A DNA stretch of 43,096 bases, taken from contig JBBHKE010000069.1 in the NCBI GenBank assembly GCA_037447655.1, positions 1-43,096 on the forward strand, in the 5' to 3' direction. Each line of letters opens with the position of its first letter. The first letter of the stretch is position 1. The position numbers were made by a program, and so were the translations under genes. Shown here piece after piece: positions 1-12,409 of the stretch. A model generated the notes under the pieces. It saw only the letters and a program-made list of their open reading frames with translations. It had not been told where the DNA came from and searched no databases. This DNA comes from Zygnema cylindricum (Eukaryota > Streptophyta > Zygnematophyceae > Zygnematales > Zygnemataceae).

Positions 1-2105
1 TTTTTGTTTTTTTTTTTTTTTTAATTATAAAACTCTTTTTTTTTAAAATTTAAACCCAAAAAAAAAAAAAAAAAAAACAAAACTTAATTTCCCTCTCCTT
101 CAATCTCTTTAAAAAAAATAAAAAGAATGACCTTTACAAGCTTTTGTTGTACCCCTCCTCTTGATTCTTGCTGCTTCGCAACAACCAGTACGGGATGCCA
201 CGTGTCGTCTCCAGATTGGTGCCAGCTGGCAGCCACTCAGCGGAGACCCGGATAATGCAAATCTAAACGGAAATGCTGCTCTGGATCCGGGAGAAAAGGA
301 CAAAACTGTCCCGGATAATGGTACGGAAACCGTAGGTGAAGTGGAGTATGTAAGAGGAGAAATCTCTAAAGGCATTCCGCACGACAGACAAAAAAACGAC
401 AAAATATCAAAATACAACACAAAATCAAGTCGACTGGGTGAGGAGGAAGACGGAAGTCAGCCGGGTGACACGTGGCATGAAAGGGGATCATCAGTTCATT
501 GAAGTGAGTACTCGTGGCAGCGTGACAGTAGTCCAGATTTCTGAATGGTACGGAATCACGAATTTCGTGTGGATCCGCATGGAATTTGAAATTTCATATG
601 ACAGTATTTAGCGCGCTTTGTCTGTTGAACCGCGGAAGTACGCACTAAATAAACCAATTAACTTTTTTCGCAAGGTGGGAGGTTCTCGTACGATATTTCG
701 GATTTTCAATTTTGCACACAGTTTGTTCCCGAATCAGAAAAGGAGTGAGCTCGTAGAAAGTAAATAGTGCGACCAATAAATATTATTTCGTGTGGTACAC
801 CTCTCAAGTCTCAACTCTCATCATTGTTATTATGTAATAACTATATTGATTTTTTTTTTTTATGTTAGTGGCCCCTAATGAGCCACTTAGCACAACATCT
901 TGTAGTGAAGATAATTCTGTTTAAGCACCAACACTAAAAATTGGCTAACCATATAATAGCGATAAGCCGTGTGGTATGCCAGAACCATGTGAAAATGTGA
1001 TGGTGGACATTGCATCTCATGAGTCATCGTGGTTTTGGAATTTTAATAAGAGCTCATGCCAACATACTTTAAATTATCGCAAGTTAAACTATATGAAACG
1101 AATGAAGGAAACATGTTAAATTAGTTCTAAGAGTCACAAACAACGAGTAATTGTTGGCATTTGGACGTCATTGAGTCAATCCAACGTGTGCGGAAAAGTG
1201 TGTGATGTTTGTTGTATAATCATTAATATGGATTAGATAATAGCAGTTTGACAATAGTAGCATAGGCAAAGAAATCATTAACAACTTCGATAAAGAATGG
1301 TGCATTGGTGCCCAATATTGATTTTATTGAAGTCAAATACAACAGTAATCGTTTAATAGTGTAAAAAATGATTAATGTAAAAAAAAAATCATGCTTTTTA
1401 GCCTATTCGAGGGCCTAACGCCAATAAAACATTAACGCTAATTCACATCTACCACTAATTTGGATACACAATCCCACAGTATAGTCGTTATAGCTTGTGT
1501 TCACATAGTCAACGCTTGAACATGTGAGAACAGGTTCACGTAATTTTTCACCGTCTTTATTACTTGGAATAAAATCTGAGTGCACTTTCCCATATCAGCG
1601 CTACGCACTTTCTCGTGGACTGACGAGTTTTGTACATCACATTAATTGAACAATCTTCAAGCGTTTTGTACATCACACTACTTTAACATCTTTTGAACTA
1701 CAGTAATTTGCATTAATTAAACGGTACCTACATTAGCGTAAAGCAGAAAAGTAATTCTATTATAGGTTCAAGGGTCGTAATCTCGGGGCGTCAATATAAT
1801 GTTATTAACAATAGAAGCGGTTCACAGTTTACCGCATGGTATCTCCAAACAAAGTCATACCGATTGGGTGAAGTTTACTTGATAGGTGACTTTCAAAGCC
1901 ATTATGATAAAACTTGTAATTATGTTTCTGTTTGATAGTCTCTAGAAACCACTGCCTACTTTGTGGACTCCACTGAAATGAACCTTGAGAGCAGGAGTGG
2001 ACTCCCCTGCCAACTTAACAGAGACATGGTGTAAACTCTATAACCAGTGGCCATACAATTCATTGACTTCAGATACTCAGAGAGTAGCACTAAAACAATG
2101 CTACT
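1..2105. other. Intergenic; no gene recognised
   Basis: The first 80 bases are nearly pure T/A homopolymer runs, which may mark an assembly edge or a low-complexity joint. Overlapping open frames at about 109-502 on both strands have no recognisable domain, and neither looks conserved in composition. From about 840 to 1900 the sequence is AT-rich and closed in all frames. A stretch near 865-1000 has short self-complementary words that vaguely resemble those near 13050-13190. I see nothing else I can support. Confidence 0.5.
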
Positions 2106-2495
2106 ATGAGGAAACAAAAAGAGGGAGAAAAGAAAGGAGGGGGAAAAAGGGAGAGAACGAAAGAAAGGCAATTACGAAAAGTTAGGAATGGAATGGAATT
2201 GAACAGGGTATGGTAATAAAAGGTGTGTATAGGGAGAGAGAAGTCGAGAGAGTGCGAAGCAAGAGAAAGAGAGGTCGAGAGAGAAAGGAGAGAGAGAGGA
2301 GAGAAAGGAAAGGGGGAGAGAGAGGGCGAAATAGGGAGAAAGAGGGAGAAAGAGGGACGGGGGGGGAGGTGGCGGGGTCGAGGGAGAGGGAGGGGGAGAG
2401 GGGGAGGGGGAGAGGGGGAGAGGGGGAGAGGGGGAGAGGGGGAGAGGGGGAGAGGGGGAGAGGGGGAAAGGGGGGGAGGGGGAGAGGGGGAGATG
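2106..2495. repeat. Polypurine/polypyrimidine tract with (AGAGGGGG)n core
   Basis: The plus strand is almost entirely A and G for nearly 400 bases. From about 2400 to 2470 it becomes a regular 8-base tandem repeat of the AGAGGGGG type, after a less regular GAGAGAAAGG-like part. Long open frames on both strands here (Pro/Ser/Leu-rich on minus, Arg/Glu/Gly-rich on plus) follow from the composition and are not genes. The tract lies about 500 bases past the stop of the DCC gene. Such tracts can form triplex DNA; that is general knowledge, not something shown here. Confidence 0.85.
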
Positions 2496-3002
2496 CAACA
2501 GTAAAATCATAGATAATAACATCATCGCAACAAATATATTCATTGCCGAAATGTGCCTCTGATAAAATAAATCCTTCCACTACCAAACTAGTATGTCCTG
2601 AGTAACTGCTGGGCTCGGTTACCACGGCAGAAACTTTTAAATAGAAAGCATTAGACCAACATGAGCCACATGTAGGACAGCTACTAATAAGACCACCTTC
2701 CTGTTACATTTTGGGATTAAAATAATAAGCTGAAGAATGAGCTTGAATCTAAAAGCATTCGTTGACAACATGCGGAAGGTCCTTAAGAGGTGGATAACCA
2801 ATTATTGAAACTAAACTGAATGGTGCCACAAGTGTGACACGGAAAATCAATTCTTCGAATATTTGGTCCTATCGAAAATAATATAGAAAAGTCGTATCCA
2901 TGCGAATAATTCTTGAAAAGGCTACAATTTTCATACTGGCCAATATCATCCTAGACAACCCAAATACCCTCAACTGTACAAGGAGATGAGACTGGAAGAA
3001 AG

Positions 3003-5446
3003 CTACTGCACGAAGCGATCATGGAAACCGTCGTCAGAGAAACGGCAAGAATTCCGTTCTCCCAACAAGATATATCGGTGGTCGGCCACCCATTCATACA
3101 AAAGGTCCCTCGCAAACCTGCAGGGTGATGAACAGTGTTATTTCGCCATCCAGTCGTAAAAAAAAAGGTTAATTACATCTGTGAAACCAACTAAGGAAGA
3201 AAACTTACGGCGTCCAAAAATCATACTGAAAAAAGGCTCGTCTCATTCAATAACAAAGCCAAAAGAACACAAACACAGAGGTTGTCTGGTCACCATCCTC
3301 AGAGACTGGAGCAAAACTGGAGAAAATATAACAGAGAGGACTGAAAAACTGTGTTTACACAATAAGAATGTCAAGAACAACGCTGAAACACTACTAGGGG
3401 AATTGTACAAGCCCTATAATTGGCATTAACGGCGAATTCATGATAGTATTCATGCAGAAAACTGAACAATTTTGTAAAGAAGGCTCATTTTCTGTCCAAT
3501 TACGATGATCACAGGCAGTACCATCCGCATAATTACCCTCTAGGCTCTTGAAGGCTAACGGAATTCTAGGTCATGAAGAAACTTACGATGGTGTGACGAT
3601 CCCGGCAGCCGCAAGGACTGGGTAAGGCATATTGAGGTTGAACGCAATCCTCAACACAGCTTCCGACCTAACATAAGACCTGCAGAAAACAGGACAGGAG
3701 TATACAAAAAGCAAGACCCGTTTTTCAAAATCACTTTACTGCTTTACAGATTCAAAAGATAAAAGATCCAATGTGAAGATGAATTACAGGGGAAGGACCA
3801 TTGGAAGATGATCATAGTAAAAAGCCAATGAAGAGGACAAAAAAGTATTCCATTCCCAGAGGAACAGTACGATCAATTGGCAAAACAAGACACACCTAGT
3901 TTTCTCGACGAGTACAATGCTTGAAATGTCACCCGGGGCACGGCCAGAACGAGCCAATAGAGCACTTCCAGCTGGACTCTGCAGCGCGGCGAATCGCAGC
4001 TTCCTGTCCAGACAACCCAGGTACAAAACATTCACAAATTGGTCAATTGAAGAAGAAGACTATTGATTCTTTACAACTAGTGAATAAAGGCCAGCCATCC
4101 AAAGCCAAACTATTGTATACAAAGGTAAACGGTGAGTTTTAGCTTACCCTGTTGAATCGTTATCGAGAACAAAGTTGACTCCAGCATTGCAAAGATTGCA
4201 TACACCTGTCGCAGAAGCGAATGAAATGGTTAACTATTAGAAAGCAAATATAAAAAACATTAGAAAAGCATCTAGAGGACATTGATCCTAGAAACAGAAG
4301 GTATCGGAATGACATTATACCATCGCGGTTGTTGGCGTTAAAATTCAATGCATAAGTCAAATTGAAATAATAAGACTAGAAAGATTTAGAGTCAGGTAGA
4401 TGAGGATAACAGATCCATTAAAATGTTTACAAAAAATCTCTAGCTGAAAAAACGGACGTCAGACTGCTCTCCTTGTTCACCCAAAGTTGGTTTCACAGTT
4501 AAATTCGAATTCATTTGGGAATTTGAAAGGTACATGATATTCCCAGCTTAGCGCGCATGTGATCCTACATCTGCAGGACATAGATTAACTTGGCCATTTT
4601 GACCAGTTTGACAAGGAATTGTTGTCATGAGTGTCATCATGTTCCATTTAGCTTTGAGGACACACTCCAAGTTTACACCTTTTTTTAACTCAAAAGATAC
4701 CGTAATTGAGTCTCCCACTCAGTCGATTTGTTTAAACAACACTCAAGTTCGTCAACTGACAGAGAACAAACCTTTCCTCTACTCCTCTTATCTCAATTAA
4801 CAGAAAAGATTTGAAACCAACAGGAAAAACTGCAGCATCGACCATAATAATCTCAAAGACCAAAGGAAAACAGCAGCAATTAAAAACAAGGAAAAAACAT
4901 AAATTAGAATAACCGCATAGAACTAGGCTTAGCAGCCGGCAATATAATGCATCCCGCTCTAAGTCTGAAAACAAAAACATGATCAGTAAAAAGTTGTCCA
5001 CTGCCAAAAACAAGAAAAACGAAGGTGTAAAGAAGAACAAAGAGATATTTCCACTGACCATCGAATAGAATCACTGGTCTCTCGTCAATGGCAAAGTACT
5101 CATCAGATTTCCGTACAAGATCTGTGTCAATAACCACTTCATCGACATTTGCAGTCTGTTCACCCAATCTCTCTGCTAGTGCCTGTCTTCTGTGGCTGGA
5201 CTCCCTAGCGTCCTTCGGCAGTTCTAAGGGAGAGGGCCTGGCAATTGAATTTGCTAATAGTCCATCCGCTGACCGTAAAAATGACAAGCTTCCAGATTTA
5301 GAAGAGCTCGAAGCTCTCAGGTGACTGGAAGAAGAAAAAGAAACGCGTTGAGGCTGAATTTGGAGCCTCCGGTTGTCCTCGCAGGAGAGTGACTTATTAA
5401 CAAAAAATCTTGCGCGAATAACAGGTGCTCGAAGAACGATATCCAT
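3003..5446 (-). CDS. DCC family (DUF393) thiol-disulfide oxidoreductase-like protein, probably plastid-targeted
   Basis: Five exons on the minus strand (5059-5446, 4148-4205, 3896-4003, 3587-3679, 3003-3117), all with GT/AG borders and matching phases, give 253 residues. Residues 1 to about 110 are a Ser/Arg-rich extension typical of a chloroplast transit peptide plus linker. The family core follows: RPVILFDG across the first splice, then VCNLCNAGVNF with the CxxC pair (Cys132 and Cys135), then RFAALQSPAGSALL, RSGRAPGDISSIVLVE and SEAVLRIA. The C-terminus has the LLYEWVADHRY segment found in plant members such as Arabidopsis At1g52590. The family is named after its DCC-type motif and has a predicted redox role, with substrates generally unknown. 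The ATG at 5446 is the first Met ahead of the extension. A 5' UTR exon further up cannot be excluded. The reading frame shows no damage. Confidence 0.9.
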
Positions 5447-6784
5447 ATCTCCCTGCTATTGCTGTTGCTGACTCTCTCACAGACACCTTCAGAATCCTGC
5501 TGCAATGAAGCAAATTGGTGATCACTAATGCTGTAATTCTTGTTTCCTGCCTTATATCTTTCAAGTAAAAATTGCGACGTAAGACGGTTTTCCTTCAACT
5601 CTAGCGACAAGTTTATGGATCGCATAATTCCATGCTAGAGAGTTCCGTTTCAAACAACGCGTATCTATTTCCAGGAGTCCGGGAGGAGGAAAATTGACCA
5701 ATGGAAGTACAGAAAAGAGTACGAGTTGGCGATGCTACATCGCCAGCGCAGCAAGTTATAATCTCAACAAGTAAAAAAACGCCACGCGGACGGTAAGGAG
5801 CGAATCACGTTGCCTCCTCCTCTGCAGAGAAGCCTCCCTGCGGAGATCGTGCCATTGTGGGATCTGCTGAGAAGCTGCGTGAGATCGTCACTGTCTGGCC
5901 AGGAGAGAGCCAAAGCAAACTGAACGGTAGATATGTGACGTCGTACGGTACCGTATCCCGTATCCCCTAAAATCAAAGCGGAAGGAAACGTCGAAAGCTG
6001 CCGTCTGTTACTACGGTTATTCGTTCGTCAACAACAAAACGCAACAGCTAACAACTACACCGCGAATCGTTATTAAGTTTTAAAGTGGGGTTGTTTACTG
6101 GATGCCGTATGATTTCGTACAGATTCGTACCTTTTTTTTTTTTTGGTGAGACGAAACATGACGAAACATGTCTACTGGATGGCTCCAAAATTATAGGCGT
6201 AAGTATCGACCGTTGGATTTTTCACTTTTTTAGATTCGCGAAGCAATCGCGCACATCGTCCAGTGTGAAGAGACTCTCCTCGGCGAGGAGAGTTTCTTCA
6301 GACTGGTCGCGTACCATTGGTACACGTGAAAAGTAAAAAAAAAATCCACCACGAACAGGCAATGAGAATCGAACACGTCGTACATTCCATGTGCCTTACG
6401 CCAAGGTGTATGAAGGTCGACCGAAATATCTTCGCACGCTCGTTCTGACATCCGCTGACCTTAAAAGTTTGCGGCGCCTTTTCGACATTCCGTTTCGAAA
6501 TTTTGATTTTCAATTTCAAAATTAAAATCTGGTCGCAAAATTTTCGTACGAATCATTAACTACCTCCTCCCGTACAAATATTATGTACAGATTTTCAGCT
6601 TGAAGAATATTTCTAGATTTTAAGAATCTGAAAATTAGCCTACGTGTCGCCAATCATAATTGAGAAACGATGTCTGCTGGCACGACATAATGGAAGGCCG
6701 TGCCAGTAAGCATGAGAAATAGACGTATCCGCATGTTTACCGAGACCGCCTAATGGAGAACAGGCCTAATAACGATTCGCAGTG
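5447..6784. other. Upstream region of the DCC gene; no other gene recognised
   Basis: The first 200 bases should hold the 5' UTR and promoter of the minus-strand DCC gene. Beyond that the sequence has many CGTAC and GTACG words, a T-run at 6132-6144 and one strong hairpin (listed separately). The open frames here are short and overlapping, and none shows a known domain. Confidence 0.5.
6260..6306. repeat. 47-base hairpin, 22-base arms
   Basis: The left arm at 6260-6281 and the right arm at 6285-6306 are inverted complements with two mismatches, separated by the 3-base loop GGC. The core CTCTCCTC/GAGGAGAG is perfect. It lies in non-coding DNA with no adjacent gene end that would make it a terminator. 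It could be the centre of a foldback element or part of an RNA hairpin; the sequence alone does not decide. Confidence 0.75.
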
Positions 6785-7249
6785 TAGTGTTGTGTATCGG
6801 CAAGAAACTTATCGCGATGGAACCGATACCAATACTGTAGTTATCGGTTATTGACAAAGAGAGGTTCCGATATATCGCTCCGAGACCAACGAATTCCTTC
6901 TCGGCGATAAGTAGAAAAAAACTTAGTACGCTATATAATAGTACTTTATAATATATTGTATTATATTACTAACTGTATATAGCGTGGCATGCCACGTAAT
7001 GCAATCTGTTTCGTACTCTGTATAACAGGATATCGGTACGGACAACATCCGTATAGCTGTATGGAACAAACCGTACAATTATTGCCGATAGTTATCGGTA
7101 CTGGTGTTATCGCAAAAAAAAACCGATAATATAGGTTTTTCATAGCGATAACACCGGTACCGACATATCTTGCCAATGTATCAATTATCGATAAACCAAA
7201 AAAAAGGACATATCGGCTATCGACAAAACCCTACCGATACACAACACTA
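6785..7249. mobile_element. Non-autonomous terminal-inverted-repeat element, 465 bp
   Basis: The element starts with TAGTGTTGTGTATCGG and ends with its exact reverse complement CCGATACACAACACTA. The inside is rich in TATCGG/CCGATA words, so much of it can fold on itself. It contains the perfect palindrome TGGCATGCCA near 6985 and encodes nothing recognisable. The 8 bases outside each end do not match, so no target-site duplication survives. A related copy lies in reverse orientation at about 27828-28634, and a lone left-type end is at 7540-7554. The ends recall hAT-type elements, but that class assignment is inference. Confidence 0.8.
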
Positions 7250-10158
7250 CTAATATTTTTATTATCAAACTTGTCAGATTTCAGAAATTTAAACCAATCG
7301 GCTTTGTATCGGCTACTATATAAAACATTAAAGTCAACAATATTCAATATGGGCCCCAATTGCAGATCGAAGACCTTCTGCATAATCCTTTAGCCTCTCG
7401 ATGTAGCCATCAGCGAGAGGATCGTTTCCATAGCCACGCCGATGCGCCGATTTTCTTAACAATGCAATGCATGAGAAACATTCTAATATGACATGGCGAT
7501 GTCATGGAGGTGGAACTTAGTGTTCTCCTATCGCAGCAGTAGTGTTGTGTATCGAGAAATTTCATATCATGATATTTCTAATAATCGATGTTATCAAGTA
7601 TTAAACGTCAAATAAATAAAACGTAATTTCAATTATTATTAGGAGGCCACAAGCCCACAATATTAGCATTAGAAGTTCGGAAACAATATCCCTATGCACC
7701 AACACGTTTTGCTTACTATTACGTAATATTTAACAACTTTTAAAATCACTTTATTTCCGGTAATGACAATATAATTGCTAAATTGTCTTTCCAATATTTT
7801 TTCCGATACAAATGATACATCAATGCAAACGATATGGTGATGTCGAATTTATATGATGATACATCAATTTTCTAGACATTGTGAATGACATCAACTATTG
7901 TCACCCATTTCTTGGTCGTTTGATTTTTTGTTATTTCCCTTATCAGTCCACATGCCTCAAATGCTGATCTCTTGCTATTAGACTCCGGATTCTAATGATT
8001 CTTCTCATCTTTGCTTGTTAGTTGTGTTTAATACCAACGATATGGGGAGAGCTTGTTGCATATCTATGAAACTGGTGTCTAATTGCCTTGACATTATGGG
8101 GAGTTGGTATCTCATTCTAGCAATGCCCGTCTCTCGTTTCTTAGCAGATGTTCCTAACAGTACTCTCATCACCTCTCGTGCTTCAGACGATGTCTTCCCT
8201 TTCCAACGGTCTCTGTTGGAGACCATGGCTTTTTCCTCCCATTATTTTACGGAGATGCCAGTCTTCTCCGCCCTCATTTCGCAGCCACCTATGAAAGTCT
8301 AAGAAATATTTCGTGGGAAGGTTGTCGCCACCATTCGATATAAGCTTCCCTGTGAGTTTCTTTCAACTCTTCTCGCGCTCGATTTCTCTCCACGGTGTAC
8401 TAGTTTCAAGGCAACACCATTGATCCTATGCAGTTTTTCCGTTCTTCGTTTCATGACTTCTCCGTTCACTGACTCCAAGTTTAAACTTAGACTCCCTCAT
8501 ACGCCTTTATTCAACACTTTAGTTGACATATGGGACCTCGTCCACGAGGCTGATGGCATCCATTTGTATCATTCCTCCCACGGGGTCAAGATGATTCGAG
8601 CACACAAAATCAATTGACATATTAGCGCAGCTCATTTTTCATAGGCGAGGTGGGTGTTCGTCGTGAGATGTCACATATTAATCTTTTACGCTAGATCGGT
8701 ATTGTTTAGCTCGATGGTGCCCATCATCGTTTTGAGGGGGAACCCCGCCTTGGTTAAAGTTGTGGCTCAAGTGGCTCAACATGAGAGCATGATGTTGATA
8801 GGAACAGGGAGTGGGACAATGCACGTTAATGTGCTACGGAGAACTGTATTCAGATGACTGTAGAAATATTTAGTGGGTTTGGCGTTGCTTTGGGTGAGCT
8901 TCTCTGTTTTTTGCCATCGACTCTCGCTCGAGAGCAGGTACCTAACACCCTCCCGCTTCTGTCCTTCTGACTGGTAATTGTAAACAATTATGTGTAAGTA
9001 AATGTGTGCAGCTCCACATCCTTCTTTGGTCTTATATTCTGGTTATGGGTCAGCATTGTGTTAGGGACTTCCCCTTAGAATACTCCACTGGGCACAGGGG
9101 ATTTACAAGGTTGGTACCACCTGAGACAGCATATGTATGTTTGGGCTGGTTTGGTAATATATCACCTGGAGATGGACTTTTAGGTCTTGCTGTTATAATA
9201 CTATTTAATATGGTTGTATTCACTTCTCTAATTCGACTTTCTTGCACGGAAATTTCCTTTTCCGGTTTTGCCAATTTACAACAATCAGTTTCACTTCCAT
9301 TTTCTTCCGCTCTCAGTACAGTGTGCCATTGCAGTTTTTTAAATGGAATTTTCACGAGGCGCTCCTTGTCTCAAAAATACAAGAATATATCTTCTATCAG
9401 ACTGAAAACATAACTTGTTGATTCAGAGATAGCAATGGCAAAAGCCACCTCTTTAGATATCAATGTGGACCGCTGATTTTCGGATAAGTCAAAATACGAA
9501 TAACATTAATGAATGATTCTGACTGAAATGAAAGAACTCTTCTCTATCCCAGATCTCCAAATATAATAGAAATCCCGGCGGAAATTCCAGATACAATTTT
9601 CCCCCCCACACACATCCTATGTCGGGGAGGTAACCCTAAGATGAAGCTGGTATAAGCGAACTAGCTAGCTCTACACCGCTTCCGACTACACGGGTGCGAA
9701 ATTCACAGAAATTCAAGGAGAAATGTCTGGCTTGTTTGCACAACAAAAGCAGCCCCTAATCCAAAAAACCCCACATACAATTATGATATCTACTGAACAC
9801 TTGGACAGAAACTCGCTTACCAACTCCAAATAATTAAAAAGAATAAACCACAACATAGTACAGCAAAACTGCGTCCAAAGTCATAACAATCAGCGATATG
9901 TTTTGAGAAGCTCCCATCATTATCGCACATGCTGCCTGCTTTCATTGTTGACAATCAAACATGACACGTTGAGAGGAAATTACACCAGATACTTTCAAAA
10001 AAACAGCATTCCAATAGTAGATATGGAAAACCTAAAAAGAGGGCAAAAGCACCTTCAACAGTACTTCCATTACAAATTTTGTTGTTGATCAATCATGAAC
10101 AGCATCTTTCAAGAACCTTGGTCAAGAAATATATTCTTTTCGCTTGGATAGAAAACGC
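7250..10158. other. Intergenic; one solitary TIR end and unassigned open frames
   Basis: A single left-type terminus of the TAGTGTTGTGTATCG family is at 7540-7554, with no partner seen to the right. On the minus strand at 8005-8226 and 8500-8620, short open stretches (for example the segment with DRWKGKTSSEARE, or SLVDEVPYV) look more protein-like than background. They could be debris of a transposase or host gene, but I could not assign them to a family. Open frames at 9006-9413 exist on both strands without recognisable motifs. Nothing else is supportable. Confidence 0.45.
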
Positions 10159-11764
<1,606 letters not shown>

Positions 11765-12409
11765 GGCTGCAAGAGTGGCTGGTAGCGGCCGTACAGGCTA
11801 AGTCCGTAGAGTAAGATTTGCACCTCTGCTGAAAGGGCCCACGGTGGGACAAAGGCGAAAGAGAAAGATAGAGAGGGGACGCTCTGCTTTAGGGCAGACG
11901 CCGCACTGCTGGATTGAAATCTTAAGTTCTGAACCCAGGGAAAAGTACGGACATTCGTACGAGGCGGTGACGGGTGACTTACGGAGTTAAATTAGATTTC
12001 TCCGTGCATGAACTGTTTTACATAAAACTATGGGACAGTAAATTACATTACTGTACATTGTATGCATGGAAAGCCTACGGAGCATGACTCCATGACATTT
12101 GGACTTTGGAGGCCGAACTTTGAAAGTCTGTAACTTCGTAAAGTACAGTACATTACTGTAGACTGTGAACTGTGAAAAGTAAAATGTAAAATGTGAAACT
12201 GGGAACTGTACACACACGTCGCGCACTCTATTCACATTTTTGTGCTCTCATTCTGCCCTAATTCAATTCCCAGTCGTTGCATTGGAAACCTGCAGCGCGC
12301 AATGCCCTTCAAAGCATGTGCAGCAATAATGCCTCATTGCAGGGGAATGCGACATGTTTGGGAGCTGGGAGTACATTGAAAATAGTTCGTCTGTAGAACG
12401 TAGGATAAG
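11765..12409. promoter_or_regulatory. Shared divergent promoter region of RPS13 and RPA43
   Basis: These 645 bases separate the two start codons and must hold both promoters unless one overlaps a gene. On the RPS13 side, GGGCCCA at 11835-11841 is the reverse of TGGGCC, the site II core common in plant ribosomal-protein promoters. The word ACATTACTGTA occurs at about 12046 and 12150, among short A/T-rich repeats such as AAAATGTAAAATGTGAAA near 12182. I see no clear TATA box for either direction. An in-frame TAG directly ahead of the RPA43 ATG supports that start. Confidence 0.6.

Noticed and set aside
161-502. 113-residue open frame on plus and 103-residue frame on minus over the same bases
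   Set aside because: They mask each other, have no domain or conserved-looking segment, and no splice-compatible neighbours. I could not support either as a gene.
2172-2625. Long Pro/Ser/Leu-rich and Arg/Glu/Gly-rich open frames
   Set aside because: They are translations of the polypurine tract. All frames stay open there because the tract cannot easily form stop codons.
9006-9413. 135-residue plus frame and 101-residue minus frame
   Set aside because: Mutually overlapping, no recognisable motif, no exon context. Left as unassigned.
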